Source: Fidelibacterota bacterium TCS55 | GTDB lineage: Bacteria > Fidelibacterota > Marinisomatia > Marinisomatales > TCS55 | DNA: 24,304 bases | NCBI GenBank assembly: GCA_905182385.1 | Contig: CAJJBS010000137.1 | Coordinates: forward strand, 1 to 24,304 | Direction of reading: 5' to 3' | In this document: positions 8,481 through 15,541 of the stretch, in pieces | Position numbering within the stretch: position 1 is the first letter of the stretch | Layout of the letters: the number at the start of each line of letters is the position of its first letter | Notes under the pieces: generated by a model | Told to the model about the DNA's origin: nothing | The model's database searches: none | Seen by the model: the letters and a program-made list of their open reading frames with translations, nothing else | Translations under genes and position numbers: made by a program

Positions 8481-8490
8481 TGACTATCTC

Positions 8491-9003
8491 CTATTTACCA
8501 GTCAAAACGATCGTCTGACGACGACCCTCCAAGTTCCCTTGTTTTTCAACCTCAGCGAGGTCTGAAAGCATTTCAATTATCCTATTTAAAACTTCTAGAC
8601 CCAAATCGGTTCTAGATAATTCTCGTCCTCTATACATAAGAGTTACTTTAAGCTTGCAACCCTGAGTTAAAAATTTTCTGCCCAAATTTATTTTAGTCTC
8701 TAAATCATGATCATCAATTCTAGGACGAACACGAATTTCTTTAACCTTCACTACATGCTGTTTCTTCTTATTTGCATGTGCTTGCTTTTTTTCTTCGTAT
8801 TTAAGCTTACCATAATTAAGTATTTTAGCTACAGGGGGCTTAGCATTTGGTGCAATCTGAATAAGATCAAGCCCAACATCTTTTGCTTTTTCAATAGCTT
8901 CTTTTAAATTGGTCACACCTAATTGCTCACCTGTCTCAGATATCAATCGAACTTCACTAGCTGGAATATCTTCGTTTAATTTTAGTTTATTAACTTTCGC
9001 GAT
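8491..9003 (-). CDS. infC: Translation initiation factor IF-3
   Basis: IF-3 binds the 30S subunit, prevents premature 50S joining and proofreads start codon and initiator tRNA. The product has the N-domain signature LNEDIPASEVRLISETGEQLGV, the linker helix KYEEKKQAHANKKK, and the C-domain KEIRVRPRIDDHDLETK, with CKLKVTLMYRGRE and a QTIVLTGK C-terminus. The start is chosen at an ATC codon (9001-9003). A perfect AAAGGAG sits eight bases upstream, giving 170 residues beginning M-A-K-V-N-K-L. No ATG is available, and a TTG further upstream (9030) lies on the wrong side of the Shine-Dalgarno. Rare AUU/AUC initiation is a known hallmark of infC and the basis of its autoregulation. The gene overlaps the thrS 3' end by 14 bases. 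Confidence 0.95.
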   Translation of the reverse strand: MAKVNKLKLNEDIPASEVRLISETGEQLGVTNLKEAIEKAKDVGLDLIQIAPNAKPPVAKILNYGKLKYEEKKQAHANKKKQHVVKVKEIRVRPRIDDHDLETKINLGRKFLTQGCKLKVTLMYRGRELSRTDLGLEVLNRIIEMLSDLAEVEKQGNLEGRRQTIVLTGK

Positions 9004-10942
9004 GGGGTTTACTCCTTTTTTTAATTTCAAATAATAATTCTGATAAAAATTTATCTACATTGACTATTCCTTGGTCACCTATCAACCTTCGTCTAATAGA
9101 TAATGAGTTGTCTCTAGCTTCATTCTCTCCAACAATAAGCATAATTGGAATTTTATTTAATTCAGCATTACGAATTTTTGCTCCAATTTTTTCTGGACGA
9201 TCATCAAATTTAACACGGACTCCAGCATCTATTAGCATTTTTTGAACAGTTTTTCCAAATAAGTGTGTCTTTTCAGATACTGGTAAAATAGTAACCTGAG
9301 TAGGCGCTAACCATAAAGGAAAATCTCCACCGTAATGTTCTATTAAAAAGCCAATAAAACGTTCATGAGTACTCAACGGTGCTCTATGAATACACAAAGG
9401 GGTCACTTCTGATCCATTTTGATCAGTATAAGTTAAGTTAAAACGTTTAGGAATAGCGAAATCAACTTGATTTGTAGCGAGTGTGAATTCTTTTCCAATT
9501 GCACTCCAAACTTGGACATCTATTTTAGGACCATAAAAAGCAGCTTCACCTGGATTTTCAACAAAATTAATGCCACCTTTAATTAAAGCTTTTCTCACAG
9601 ATTCTTCGGTTTCTAACCATAGCTTTGGTTCATCAATATATTTCTTACCAAGATCAGCAGGGTCATGCAAGCTTAATCGCATTTCATATTTTTCTATGCC
9701 AAATATTTTAAAATATTCTAAATACATATCACAAACATCTAAAAACTCGGATTCAAAATCTTCATTTGAACAATAAATATGCGCATCATTCATCTGCATA
9801 CTTCTAACACGCATTAAACCAAATAGTTGCCCAGATTTTTCATATCGATAACAAGTTCCATATTCAGCAATTCTAAAAGGTAAATCTCTATAGCTTTTAG
9901 GTGATGCATCGTAAATTTTATGATGGTGTGGACAATTCATTGGCTTTATATAATATTCAACTCCATCCACATCCATAGCTGGATACATTGCATCTTTATA
10001 TAGATCTAAATGACCAGACTTTTTATAAAGATCACCTTTAGTCAAATGTGGAGAGCGAACTTGATGGTATCCATGTTTTCGCTCAGTTTCTTTTGCAAGT
10101 GATTCTAATTCATCGATTATCACTCCACCATTAGGTAGCCAAAGCGGCAACCCTGGACCAACTTCATCATCAAACGTATAAATTTCTAATTCTTTGCCAA
10201 TTTTTCGGTGATCTCTTTTTTTTGCTTCTTCTAAAAAATTTAAATAATCTTTTAATGCAACTTTAGAATGGAATACTGTTCCATAGATACGTTGAAGCAT
10301 TTTATTATTTTCATCTCCACGCCAATATGCACCTGAAGTTGTTAACAATTTGAAGTGTTTAATTCTATTAGTAAAAGGAACATGGGGTCCACGACATAAA
10401 TCAATAAAATCACCTTGACTATATGCAGAAATCTGATCTTTTGAATCAATCTGCTCTATAATCTCAACTTTATAATATTCTCCCATTTTTTTAAACATTT
10501 TGATCGCATCATTACGATCAAGATCACTCCGTTTTACAGGTAAACTTTGTTTAGATAATTCTTTCATTTTATTTTCAATTAATATTAAATCATCATCGGT
10601 AAATGGTTTTTCAATATCAAAATCATAATAAAATTTATTATCGACAGCAGGTCCTATTGTTACTTGAGTTTTAGGCCATAATATTTTAACTGCTTGAGCC
10701 ATTAAATGTGCCGTGCTATGAAGTAAGACTTCATGTCCTTGCTCAGACTTACCAGTATGTAGAATTAATGTAGCATTTTCATTGATTGGTGTAGTTGCAT
10801 CAGTAAAAACACCATTTATAGTAGCTGCTAAAGTATCATTAGCTAATCTTTCCCCAATACTTTCTGCTACTAATAAAGGCGTAACACCTAAATTGAAAAC
10901 TTTAGTTGATTTATCAGGTAAAGTAATTTTGACTTGACTCAT
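8990..10942 (-). CDS. thrS: Threonyl-tRNA synthetase
   Basis: Class II synthetase charging tRNA-Thr and editing mischarged Ser, 650 residues, complete. The TGS domain is at 1-62. The editing domain has His75 and His79 (HSTAH) plus Cys183 and His187 (LCRGPH). The catalytic core starts near 250, with the zinc ligand Cys337 in KPMNCPHHH, motif 2 around FRIAEYGTCYRYEKSG, and motif 3 at CIHRAPLSTHERF. The anticodon-binding domain follows (WLAPTQVTILPVSE to the end). In this position family members often have 'TQDDAH'; this one has MQMNDAH. The ATG lies next to a hairpin that may influence translation. It is the first gene of the translation cluster, about 135 bases after tRNA-Val. Confidence 0.98.
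   Translation of the reverse strand: MSQVKITLPDKSTKVFNLGVTPLLVAESIGERLANDTLAATINGVFTDATTPINENATLILHTGKSEQGHEVLLHSTAHLMAQAVKILWPKTQVTIGPAVDNKFYYDFDIEKPFTDDDLILIENKMKELSKQSLPVKRSDLDRNDAIKMFKKMGEYYKVEIIEQIDSKDQISAYSQGDFIDLCRGPHVPFTNRIKHFKLLTTSGAYWRGDENNKMLQRIYGTVFHSKVALKDYLNFLEEAKKRDHRKIGKELEIYTFDDEVGPGLPLWLPNGGVIIDELESLAKETERKHGYHQVRSPHLTKGDLYKKSGHLDLYKDAMYPAMDVDGVEYYIKPMNCPHHHKIYDASPKSYRDLPFRIAEYGTCYRYEKSGQLFGLMRVRSMQMNDAHIYCSNEDFESEFLDVCDMYLEYFKIFGIEKYEMRLSLHDPADLGKKYIDEPKLWLETEESVRKALIKGGINFVENPGEAAFYGPKIDVQVWSAIGKEFTLATNQVDFAIPKRFNLTYTDQNGSEVTPLCIHRAPLSTHERFIGFLIEHYGGDFPLWLAPTQVTILPVSEKTHLFGKTVQKMLIDAGVRVKFDDRPEKIGAKIRNAELNKIPIMLIVGENEARDNSLSIRRRLIGDQGIVNVDKFLSELLFEIKKRSKPHRES
9001..9018 (-). 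promoter_or_regulatory. infC ribosome binding site with ATC start codon
   Basis: On the minus strand AAAGGAG (9012-9018) is followed after eight bases by ATC (9001-9003) and then GCG AAA GTT, the start of IF-3. Strong Shine-Dalgarno plus a discouraged start codon is the known design of the infC feedback loop: abundant IF-3 rejects the AUC start and lowers its own synthesis. The site lies within the last codons and stop of thrS. Confidence 0.8.
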
Positions 10943-10958
10943 AAATGATTACACTTAT

Positions 10959-10985
10959 CCATATACGAATAATTATTCGATATGG
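10959..10985 (-). promoter_or_regulatory. Hairpin in the thrS leader
   Basis: The arms CCATAT + CGAATAA and TTATTCG + ATATGG pair with one bulged base, giving about 13 base pairs and almost no loop. On the thrS-coding strand a T-run precedes rather than follows the stem, so it is not a rho-independent terminator in that direction. The 3' arm ends in GG, and GGATAAG just there is the best available Shine-Dalgarno-like sequence before the ATG 16 bases further on. The stem could therefore control access of ribosomes. A regulatory role is inferred from position only. Confidence 0.4.
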
Positions 10986-11011
10986 AAAAAAAAGAATAGT
11001 TTATAAATATC

Positions 11012-11017
11012 ATTATA
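11012..11017 (-). promoter_or_regulatory. Possible -10 element for the thrS operon
   Basis: On the minus strand a consensus TATAAT lies about 70 bases before the thrS ATG, in the gap after tRNA-Val. No good TTGACA-like -35 sits 16-18 bases upstream, only a T-run, so the call is weak. It would give a leader of about 60 bases that includes the hairpin. Confidence 0.3.
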
Positions 11018-11076
11018 TACTGTTTTGACTTGGTAAAAAAGAAAAGACTTCAGGACTGATGAATTCTATTCTTTTG

Positions 11077-11150
11077 TGGGCGATAACGGATTCGAACCGT
11101 TGACCTCTTGCGTGTCGAGCAAGCGCTCTAACCAACTGAGCTAATCACCC
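11077..11150 (-). tRNA. tRNA-Val (anticodon GAC), with C33
   Basis: A full cloverleaf forms on the minus strand. The acceptor is GGGTGAT/ATCGCCC and the D stem GCTC/GAGC. The anticodon stem CTTGC/GCAAG carries the seven-base loop TCGACAC. The T arm is AACGG/CCGTT with loop TTCGAAT. The discriminator is A and CCA is not encoded. In the fixed register bases 34-36 are GAC, which reads GUC/GUU valine codons, and A73 and A35-C36 fit valine identity. Base 33, nearly always U, is C here. The alternative reading CGA as anticodon would break the loop register, and serine tRNAs have a long variable arm that is absent. It lies between the protease gene and thrS. Confidence 0.93.
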
Positions 11151-11207
11151 TAAAAAATCGCAAGAATTTAACTGAGATAGATGATAAACAGTTAGGATAT
11201 TTCTAAT

Positions 11208-12854
11208 TTAATTTTTGGTAAGTATTTTAGGTTTTAAAGAATTATCGTACATTAAGTCGTCAGTTAATATTTTCATAGCTAACTGTATGGTTCTATCATC
11301 TTTCAGAGCTTGTTTCAATCTTCCTACCGGTCCATCAAATAAGCCAGAAAACTCTAGATGTAACATCTGCAATATATCGTTTGATTCTTTTACTTTCAGT
11401 TTATTCTCTTCGACAAAATAAAATTTATTTAAAGACTCAATAGCCTTTTTAACAATCATATTTGAAGAATCTAAGCTTTCAACTTTTAATGCGAAACTCT
11501 CCAGTTCTTTTCTACCTGGAAGCGCAATTGGGTCTTTATCTTTAATAAATATTTGAAAATCATTTAACAGTTTATTGTCATTTTTAACTTCATTAAAGGA
11601 ATTGTATTTATATTTATTTTCTTGAGCATAAGAATAAAAATAACCATTTCTCCAATACTGAGTAGATAATATTTGCATTAATTCAGGTTTCACCAAAGAG
11701 TCAGGAGTGATACCACCATTTCCAAGTACGATACGACCACCAATTGTTTTAAAAACAGAATCTTCTTCTGTCTTATTAATTATAAATTTTTCATCTATAT
11801 AATCTTGTTTTTGAATAAATCTTCCACTTGGAACATAATAACGTGCAGTGGTTATCTTAATTGCCCTCTTATCATCAAGTTGGAAAGCAGACTGCACTAA
11901 ACCTTTACCATAAGACTTTTGACCTAAAATAATGCCTCTATCTAAATCTTGAATAGCGCCTGCAACTATTTCACTAGCAGAAGCACTTCCTTGATTTATT
12001 AAAATAGCAACTTTCATATCAGATGGGATTAATGGAGACTGACGTGAATAAAATGTTCTATTAGAGTTTTTAGTTCTGCCTTTTGTAGAAACAAGTGGTT
12101 TATCTTTATCTATTATCATATCTAATATTGAAATAGCTGCATCCATTAGACCGCCAGGATTATCTCTAAGGTCAATTATAATTGATTTTGCGTCATTATT
12201 AAGCATTTTAACAATAGAGCTTGACATTTCATTTGCCGTATTTCTTGAAAATCTATTTAATCTTATATAACCAATCTTATTTGATAAGAGACCAGAATAG
12301 GTTACATCCTTTACAGAAATTTGAGATCTGATTAAATTGAATTCAATGATATCATCATCGCCAAATCTTTTTACAGATAGTTTAACCTTCGTGCCTTTTT
12401 TACCTCTTATTTTCGCAGCCGCATCATTAAAAGATATTTTTTTTACATCCTCATTATCAACTTTTAAAATGACATCGCCACTCATCATTCCAGCTTCTTT
12501 TGCCGGTCCTCCATCCATCGGAGCAACAACAGACATAGTTTTATTTCTATACCCTAGCTGAATACCAACACCTCCATACTCACCTTTAGTAAGAATATTG
12601 ATTGTATGTTGTTCATCTTCAACTAGAAATGTTGTATACGGGTCTAAGTTTTGAGTAATAGCATTAATACTAGCTTTTGTAAATGCCTCTGGGTCTAACT
12701 CATGTACATAAGTAGAAAAAATTTGATTATATACTTGATTAATTAATCGTTGAGATTGTGCTATTTGTCTATAGAAACTAGATTGAGTAATTGCAAATGA
12801 AGTAATTGCAATTGTGATAATTATGGGAAGGATTACTCTTAAACGACTTTTCAT
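11208..12854 (-). CDS. ctpA: S41 family C-terminal processing peptidase
   Basis: Envelope-anchored serine protease of the CtpA/Prc family that trims or degrades periplasmic proteins from their C-termini. Residues 7-25 form a hydrophobic N-terminal signal or membrane anchor. The PDZ domain is about 85-165 (GGVGIQLG and GDVILKVDNEDV). The protease domain is about 190-370, with catalytic Ser292 in NQGSASASEIV and Lys317 in SYGKGLVQS, 25 residues apart as in Synechocystis-type CtpA. A C-terminal region of about 170 residues is helical and less conserved. The 548-residue length is normal. The ATG overlaps the tmk stop by four bases (ATGA), so it is translated with tmk. Confidence 0.94.
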   Translation of the reverse strand: MKSRLRVILPIIITIAITSFAITQSSFYRQIAQSQRLINQVYNQIFSTYVHELDPEAFTKASINAITQNLDPYTTFLVEDEQHTINILTKGEYGGVGIQLGYRNKTMSVVAPMDGGPAKEAGMMSGDVILKVDNEDVKKISFNDAAAKIRGKKGTKVKLSVKRFGDDDIIEFNLIRSQISVKDVTYSGLLSNKIGYIRLNRFSRNTANEMSSSIVKMLNNDAKSIIIDLRDNPGGLMDAAISILDMIIDKDKPLVSTKGRTKNSNRTFYSRQSPLIPSDMKVAILINQGSASASEIVAGAIQDLDRGIILGQKSYGKGLVQSAFQLDDKRAIKITTARYYVPSGRFIQKQDYIDEKFIINKTEEDSVFKTIGGRIVLGNGGITPDSLVKPELMQILSTQYWRNGYFYSYAQENKYKYNSFNEVKNDNKLLNDFQIFIKDKDPIALPGRKELESFALKVESLDSSNMIVKKAIESLNKFYFVEENKLKVKESNDILQMLHLEFSGLFDGPVGRLKQALKDDRTIQLAMKILTDDLMYDNSLKPKILTKN

Positions 12855-13480
12855 TGTATTATTTGTTTTCTTTTTAATTCTTCAATTATCAAACTGTGAA
12901 TATTTTCAATTGTATCATGTCCATCAATAACAACAATTCGCTCTTTAAATCGAATTGATAATTCTAAATATGTATCTCTAACTAAAGTTTGCAGCTCAAT
13001 TCCAGCACGCTCAATTCGATCGCCTTCTTTGCTTTTCCTTTTTGATGCTTCTTCTGGTAAAATATCAATCAAAAAAGTAACATCAGGTTCTAAATCATAA
13101 GTTGCAAAATGATTAAGCTTAATTAACCAATCTAAATCAAGTTTCCTACCGCCTCCTTGATATGCTAGAGTTGAATCATAAAAACGATCAGCAATAACAT
13201 TTTGTCCATTAATTAATTTAGGCATTATTACTTCATAAGTAAGCTGTGCACGACTTCCTGTCATAAGTAGTGCTTCTGTTCTATCCGATATATTAGATAT
13301 GTGACGGTGAAGTAAAATTTGTCTAATTTCTTCCGATATAATTGTACCACCTGGTTCTCGAACAAGAATAGTATTTCTCTCAGTATTATTCATAGCATTT
13401 ACAAGCATTTTCACCTGAGTACTTTTGCCACATCCATCAATACCTTCAAAACTAATAAATTTACCTTTAGAAATAGACAT
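12851..13480 (-). CDS. tmk: Thymidylate kinase
   Basis: Phosphorylates dTMP to dTDP for DNA synthesis. The P-loop GIDGCGKST is at 13-21 counted from the chosen start. REPGGT binds the nucleotide, ADRFYDSTLAYQGGGR is the DR-containing base-recognition motif, and the LID region follows RKSKEGDRIE. The chosen ATG is preceded by AAGGA at eight bases and gives 209 residues starting MSISKGKFISFEG, typical for the family. An upstream ATG at 13498 would add six residues with no better ribosome site. The start lies 14 bases inside the end of rsmI, and the end overlaps the protease gene by four bases. Confidence 0.96.
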   Translation of the reverse strand: MSISKGKFISFEGIDGCGKSTQVKMLVNAMNNTERNTILVREPGGTIISEEIRQILLHRHISNISDRTEALLMTGSRAQLTYEVIMPKLINGQNVIADRFYDSTLAYQGGGRKLDLDWLIKLNHFATYDLEPDVTFLIDILPEEASKRKSKEGDRIERAGIELQTLVRDTYLELSIRFKERIVVIDGHDTIENIHSLIIEELKRKQIIQ

Positions 13481-14159
13481 TTGGATCATCCTTACCAATC
13501 ATAATAACAAATTCACCTCGAGGTTTGTTTATTTCAAAATATTTTAAGAGATCTGAAACTTTCCCTCTCTTGTATTCTTCATGGATTTTAGTTAATTCTC
13601 TTCCAATTGCAGCAGGCCTATCTCCAATATATTTCAATATATCGTTTAATGTTCGTATTAAGCGCATAGGACTTTCATATAAGATTGCAGTTGCCTCTAT
13701 TGCCGCAATGCGTTCAAGCTTTTTACGTCTTCCTTTTTTATGAGGTAAAAAACCTTCAAATAAAAAACGATCTGTAGGTAATCCAGATGCCGACAATGCT
13801 GTAATTGAAGCTGATGCTCCAGGTATTGACTCAACCTTAATTGATTCTTCAATCGTAGCTCTGATAAGTTTATATGCTGGATCACTGATTCCAGGAGTAC
13901 CTGCATCTGTAACTACAGCAACATTCTTTCCAGAGCTTAAGTGCTTTATAATTTGAGGAATTCTGGTTAACCTATTATGTTCAAAATAACTTATTGTTGG
14001 AGTAATTATTTTATAGTGCAATAATAATTTTCTTGTATGCCTGGTATCTTCGGCTGCTATTAATGATGATTCTTTTAAAATTCTAATGGCCCGAAGAGTA
14101 ATATCTTCAAGATTTCCAATAGGTGTTGAAACTATAAAAAGAATGCCATTACTGGCCAT
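13467..14159 (-). CDS. rsmI: 16S rRNA (cytidine1402-2'-O)-methyltransferase RsmI
   Basis: SAM-dependent tetrapyrrole-methylase-fold enzyme that 2'-O-methylates C1402 in the ribosomal decoding centre. Diagnostic segments are GILFIVSTPIGNLEDITLRA at the N-terminus, AAEDTRHTRKLL, VTDAGTPGISDPAYKLI, PGASASITALSASGLPTDRFLFEGFLP, and ILYESPMRL. With the ATG at 14159 it is 230 residues, the short form that lacks the C-terminal extension of the roughly 285-residue E. coli protein. A longer frame to 14189 exists but would overlap the transaminase gene and add a non-homologous leader. The gene begins four bases after the lysine transaminase stop. Confidence 0.95.
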   Translation of the reverse strand: MASNGILFIVSTPIGNLEDITLRAIRILKESSLIAAEDTRHTRKLLLHYKIITPTISYFEHNRLTRIPQIIKHLSSGKNVAVVTDAGTPGISDPAYKLIRATIEESIKVESIPGASASITALSASGLPTDRFLFEGFLPHKKGRRKKLERIAAIEATAILYESPMRLIRTLNDILKYIGDRPAAIGRELTKIHEEYKRGKVSDLLKYFEINKPRGEFVIMIGKDDPNVYF

Positions 14160-14163
14160 TATG

Positions 14164-15513
14164 CTATATCTTTCTAATTGCCTTATCAATCATGGCAAAA
14201 CCTTGATCGATTTCAGATGTTGTAATATTTAGATGGGGTCTAAAACGAATAGTTTTTCCTCCACAGCCAAGCATCATCGCACCTTCTTCAGCTATTAAGC
14301 CAATAGTTTTATCTCTTTCATCTGAGTCTCTCATATCGAAAGCTCCAAAAAGGCCTAAGTTTCGCACATTTGAAACTAATCCAGAATGCGAACTTTGAAG
14401 TGCATGGAGCTTCTCATTTAAATATTCTCCATTCTTAGCTGCATTTTGAACAAGGTTATCTTTCTCCATTATTTCAAGATATATAGTAAATCTAACCATA
14501 TCAACTAGACTGCCACCCCAAGTAGAATTCAATCTACTTGATTCTTTAAATACATGACCATCGACCTCATCAAGTCTTTTACCAGCAAAAATTCCACAAA
14601 CTTGCGTCTTCTTACCAAAACTTATAATATCGGGACGTGTATTGTAATCTGTACAATCGCAATTGCAATTATTAGGACTGAATTGTTGATGTGCCCACAT
14701 TGACCCTGTTATACCTGCTCCTGTTTGGACCTCATCATAAATTAATAAAAATTCATGTTCATCAGCTAATTTCCTTAATTGTTGGAAAAATTCACATCTG
14801 AAATGATTGTCGCCTCCCTCGCCCTGTATAGGCTCAATTATTAACCCAGCTATTTCATCTTTATTATTATTTACTGCATCTAAAATTTGTTTTATTGCGA
14901 CTTTCTCAGAATTAATAACATTTTCTAATGAATTACTATCTAATGGGAAATTGATTTTTGGATTATGAATTCGAGGCCAATTAAATTGAGGGTAGTACAT
15001 TGTCTTTCTAGGGTCTGGTGAATCAGTCATACTCATTGTATAACCCGTTCTACCGTGGAAACATTCTTTAAAATGAATAATCTTAGAACCTTTTTCTCCT
15101 TTACCAGCTTTTAAATTTTTTCTAACCTTCCAATCAAAAGCTGTTTTTAAAGCATTCTCTACACCTAAAGCCCCACCTTCAACATAAAATGCATATGGTA
15201 AATAATCAGGCTGAGCTACTCTTCCCATGGTTGAAACAAATTCAGCCATTTGAGTTGAATAAACATCTGAATTTGTTGGTTTATTAAGAGCGGCAGCTGT
15301 GAGCCTGTCCTTTTGTTCTAAAACATAAGGATGATTGTAGCCTACGGGCATAGAAGCAAACATTGAAAAAAGGTCTAAATATTCATTCCCATCTCTACCA
15401 TCAACAAGCCAAACTCCATGACTTTTTTCCAAATCAATAACTTGATCCATTCCATCTGCAAGCATAAATTTTTCAATTTCGCTTCTTACTTTATCTGCTT
15501 TTACTATATTCAT
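14164..15513 (-). CDS. lat: L-lysine 6-transaminase (lysine epsilon-aminotransferase)
   Basis: Class III PLP aminotransferase that moves the epsilon-amino group of lysine to 2-oxoglutarate, producing 2-aminoadipate 6-semialdehyde, which cyclises to piperideine-6-carboxylate. Landmarks are EGGALGVENALKTAFDWK (112-129), FHGRTGYTMS, IIEPIQGEGGD, YDEVQTG with Asp260, and FGKKTQVCG with the Schiff-base Lys301. The FGKKTQVCG segment is characteristic of lysine 6-transaminases such as the Mycobacterium tuberculosis enzyme. Between Asp260 and Lys301 there are about 12 extra residues compared with my recollection of the mycobacterial protein, including NNCNCDCTDYN with three closely spaced cysteines. 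It follows the matching semialdehyde dehydrogenase by 28 bases, so the pair forms a lysine-to-aminoadipate module. Confidence 0.93.
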   Translation of the reverse strand: MNIVKADKVRSEIEKFMLADGMDQVIDLEKSHGVWLVDGRDGNEYLDLFSMFASMPVGYNHPYVLEQKDRLTAAALNKPTNSDVYSTQMAEFVSTMGRVAQPDYLPYAFYVEGGALGVENALKTAFDWKVRKNLKAGKGEKGSKIIHFKECFHGRTGYTMSMTDSPDPRKTMYYPQFNWPRIHNPKINFPLDSNSLENVINSEKVAIKQILDAVNNNKDEIAGLIIEPIQGEGGDNHFRCEFFQQLRKLADEHEFLLIYDEVQTGAGITGSMWAHQQFSPNNCNCDCTDYNTRPDIISFGKKTQVCGIFAGKRLDEVDGHVFKESSRLNSTWGGSLVDMVRFTIYLEIMEKDNLVQNAAKNGEYLNEKLHALQSSHSGLVSNVRNLGLFGAFDMRDSDERDKTIGLIAEEGAMMLGCGGKTIRFRPHLNITTSEIDQGFAMIDKAIRKI

Positions 15514-15541
15514 AAACTCTCATATTTCATTAGTTAAAAAA

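Noticed and set aside
8289..8483. Open frames on the plus strand opposite rpmI, infC and other genes
   Set aside because: They are antisense shadows of well-recognised conserved genes, without protein-family features or ribosome sites.
8490..9030. infC start at the TTG codon at 9030
   Set aside because: The TTG is upstream of the strong Shine-Dalgarno and would place it inside the coding region. The added residues do not match IF-3 N-termini.
11111..11118. Reading the loop as a CGA (serine) anticodon in the tRNA at 11077-11150
   Set aside because: It would shift the anticodon to loop positions 33-35, and the gene lacks the long variable arm of serine tRNAs. GAC at 34-36 fits valine.
11153..11194. 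TAACTG / CAGTTA inverted repeat and a T6 run between the protease gene and tRNA-Val, read as a rho-independent terminator
   Set aside because: The 6-bp stem has a 14-base loop and the T-run begins 11 bases after the stem, just before the tRNA 5' end. This is too weak to call a terminator.
13697..13906. 69-residue open frame on the minus strand within rsmI
   Set aside because: It lies wholly inside rsmI in another frame. The rsmI frame carries the conserved motifs, and this one is repetitive in Leu and Gln with no family signature.
14164..14189. rsmI start at 14189
   Set aside because: The extra ten residues lie within the transaminase 3' end and resemble no family N-terminus. The ATG at 14159 gives the expected MASNGILFIVSTPIG start.
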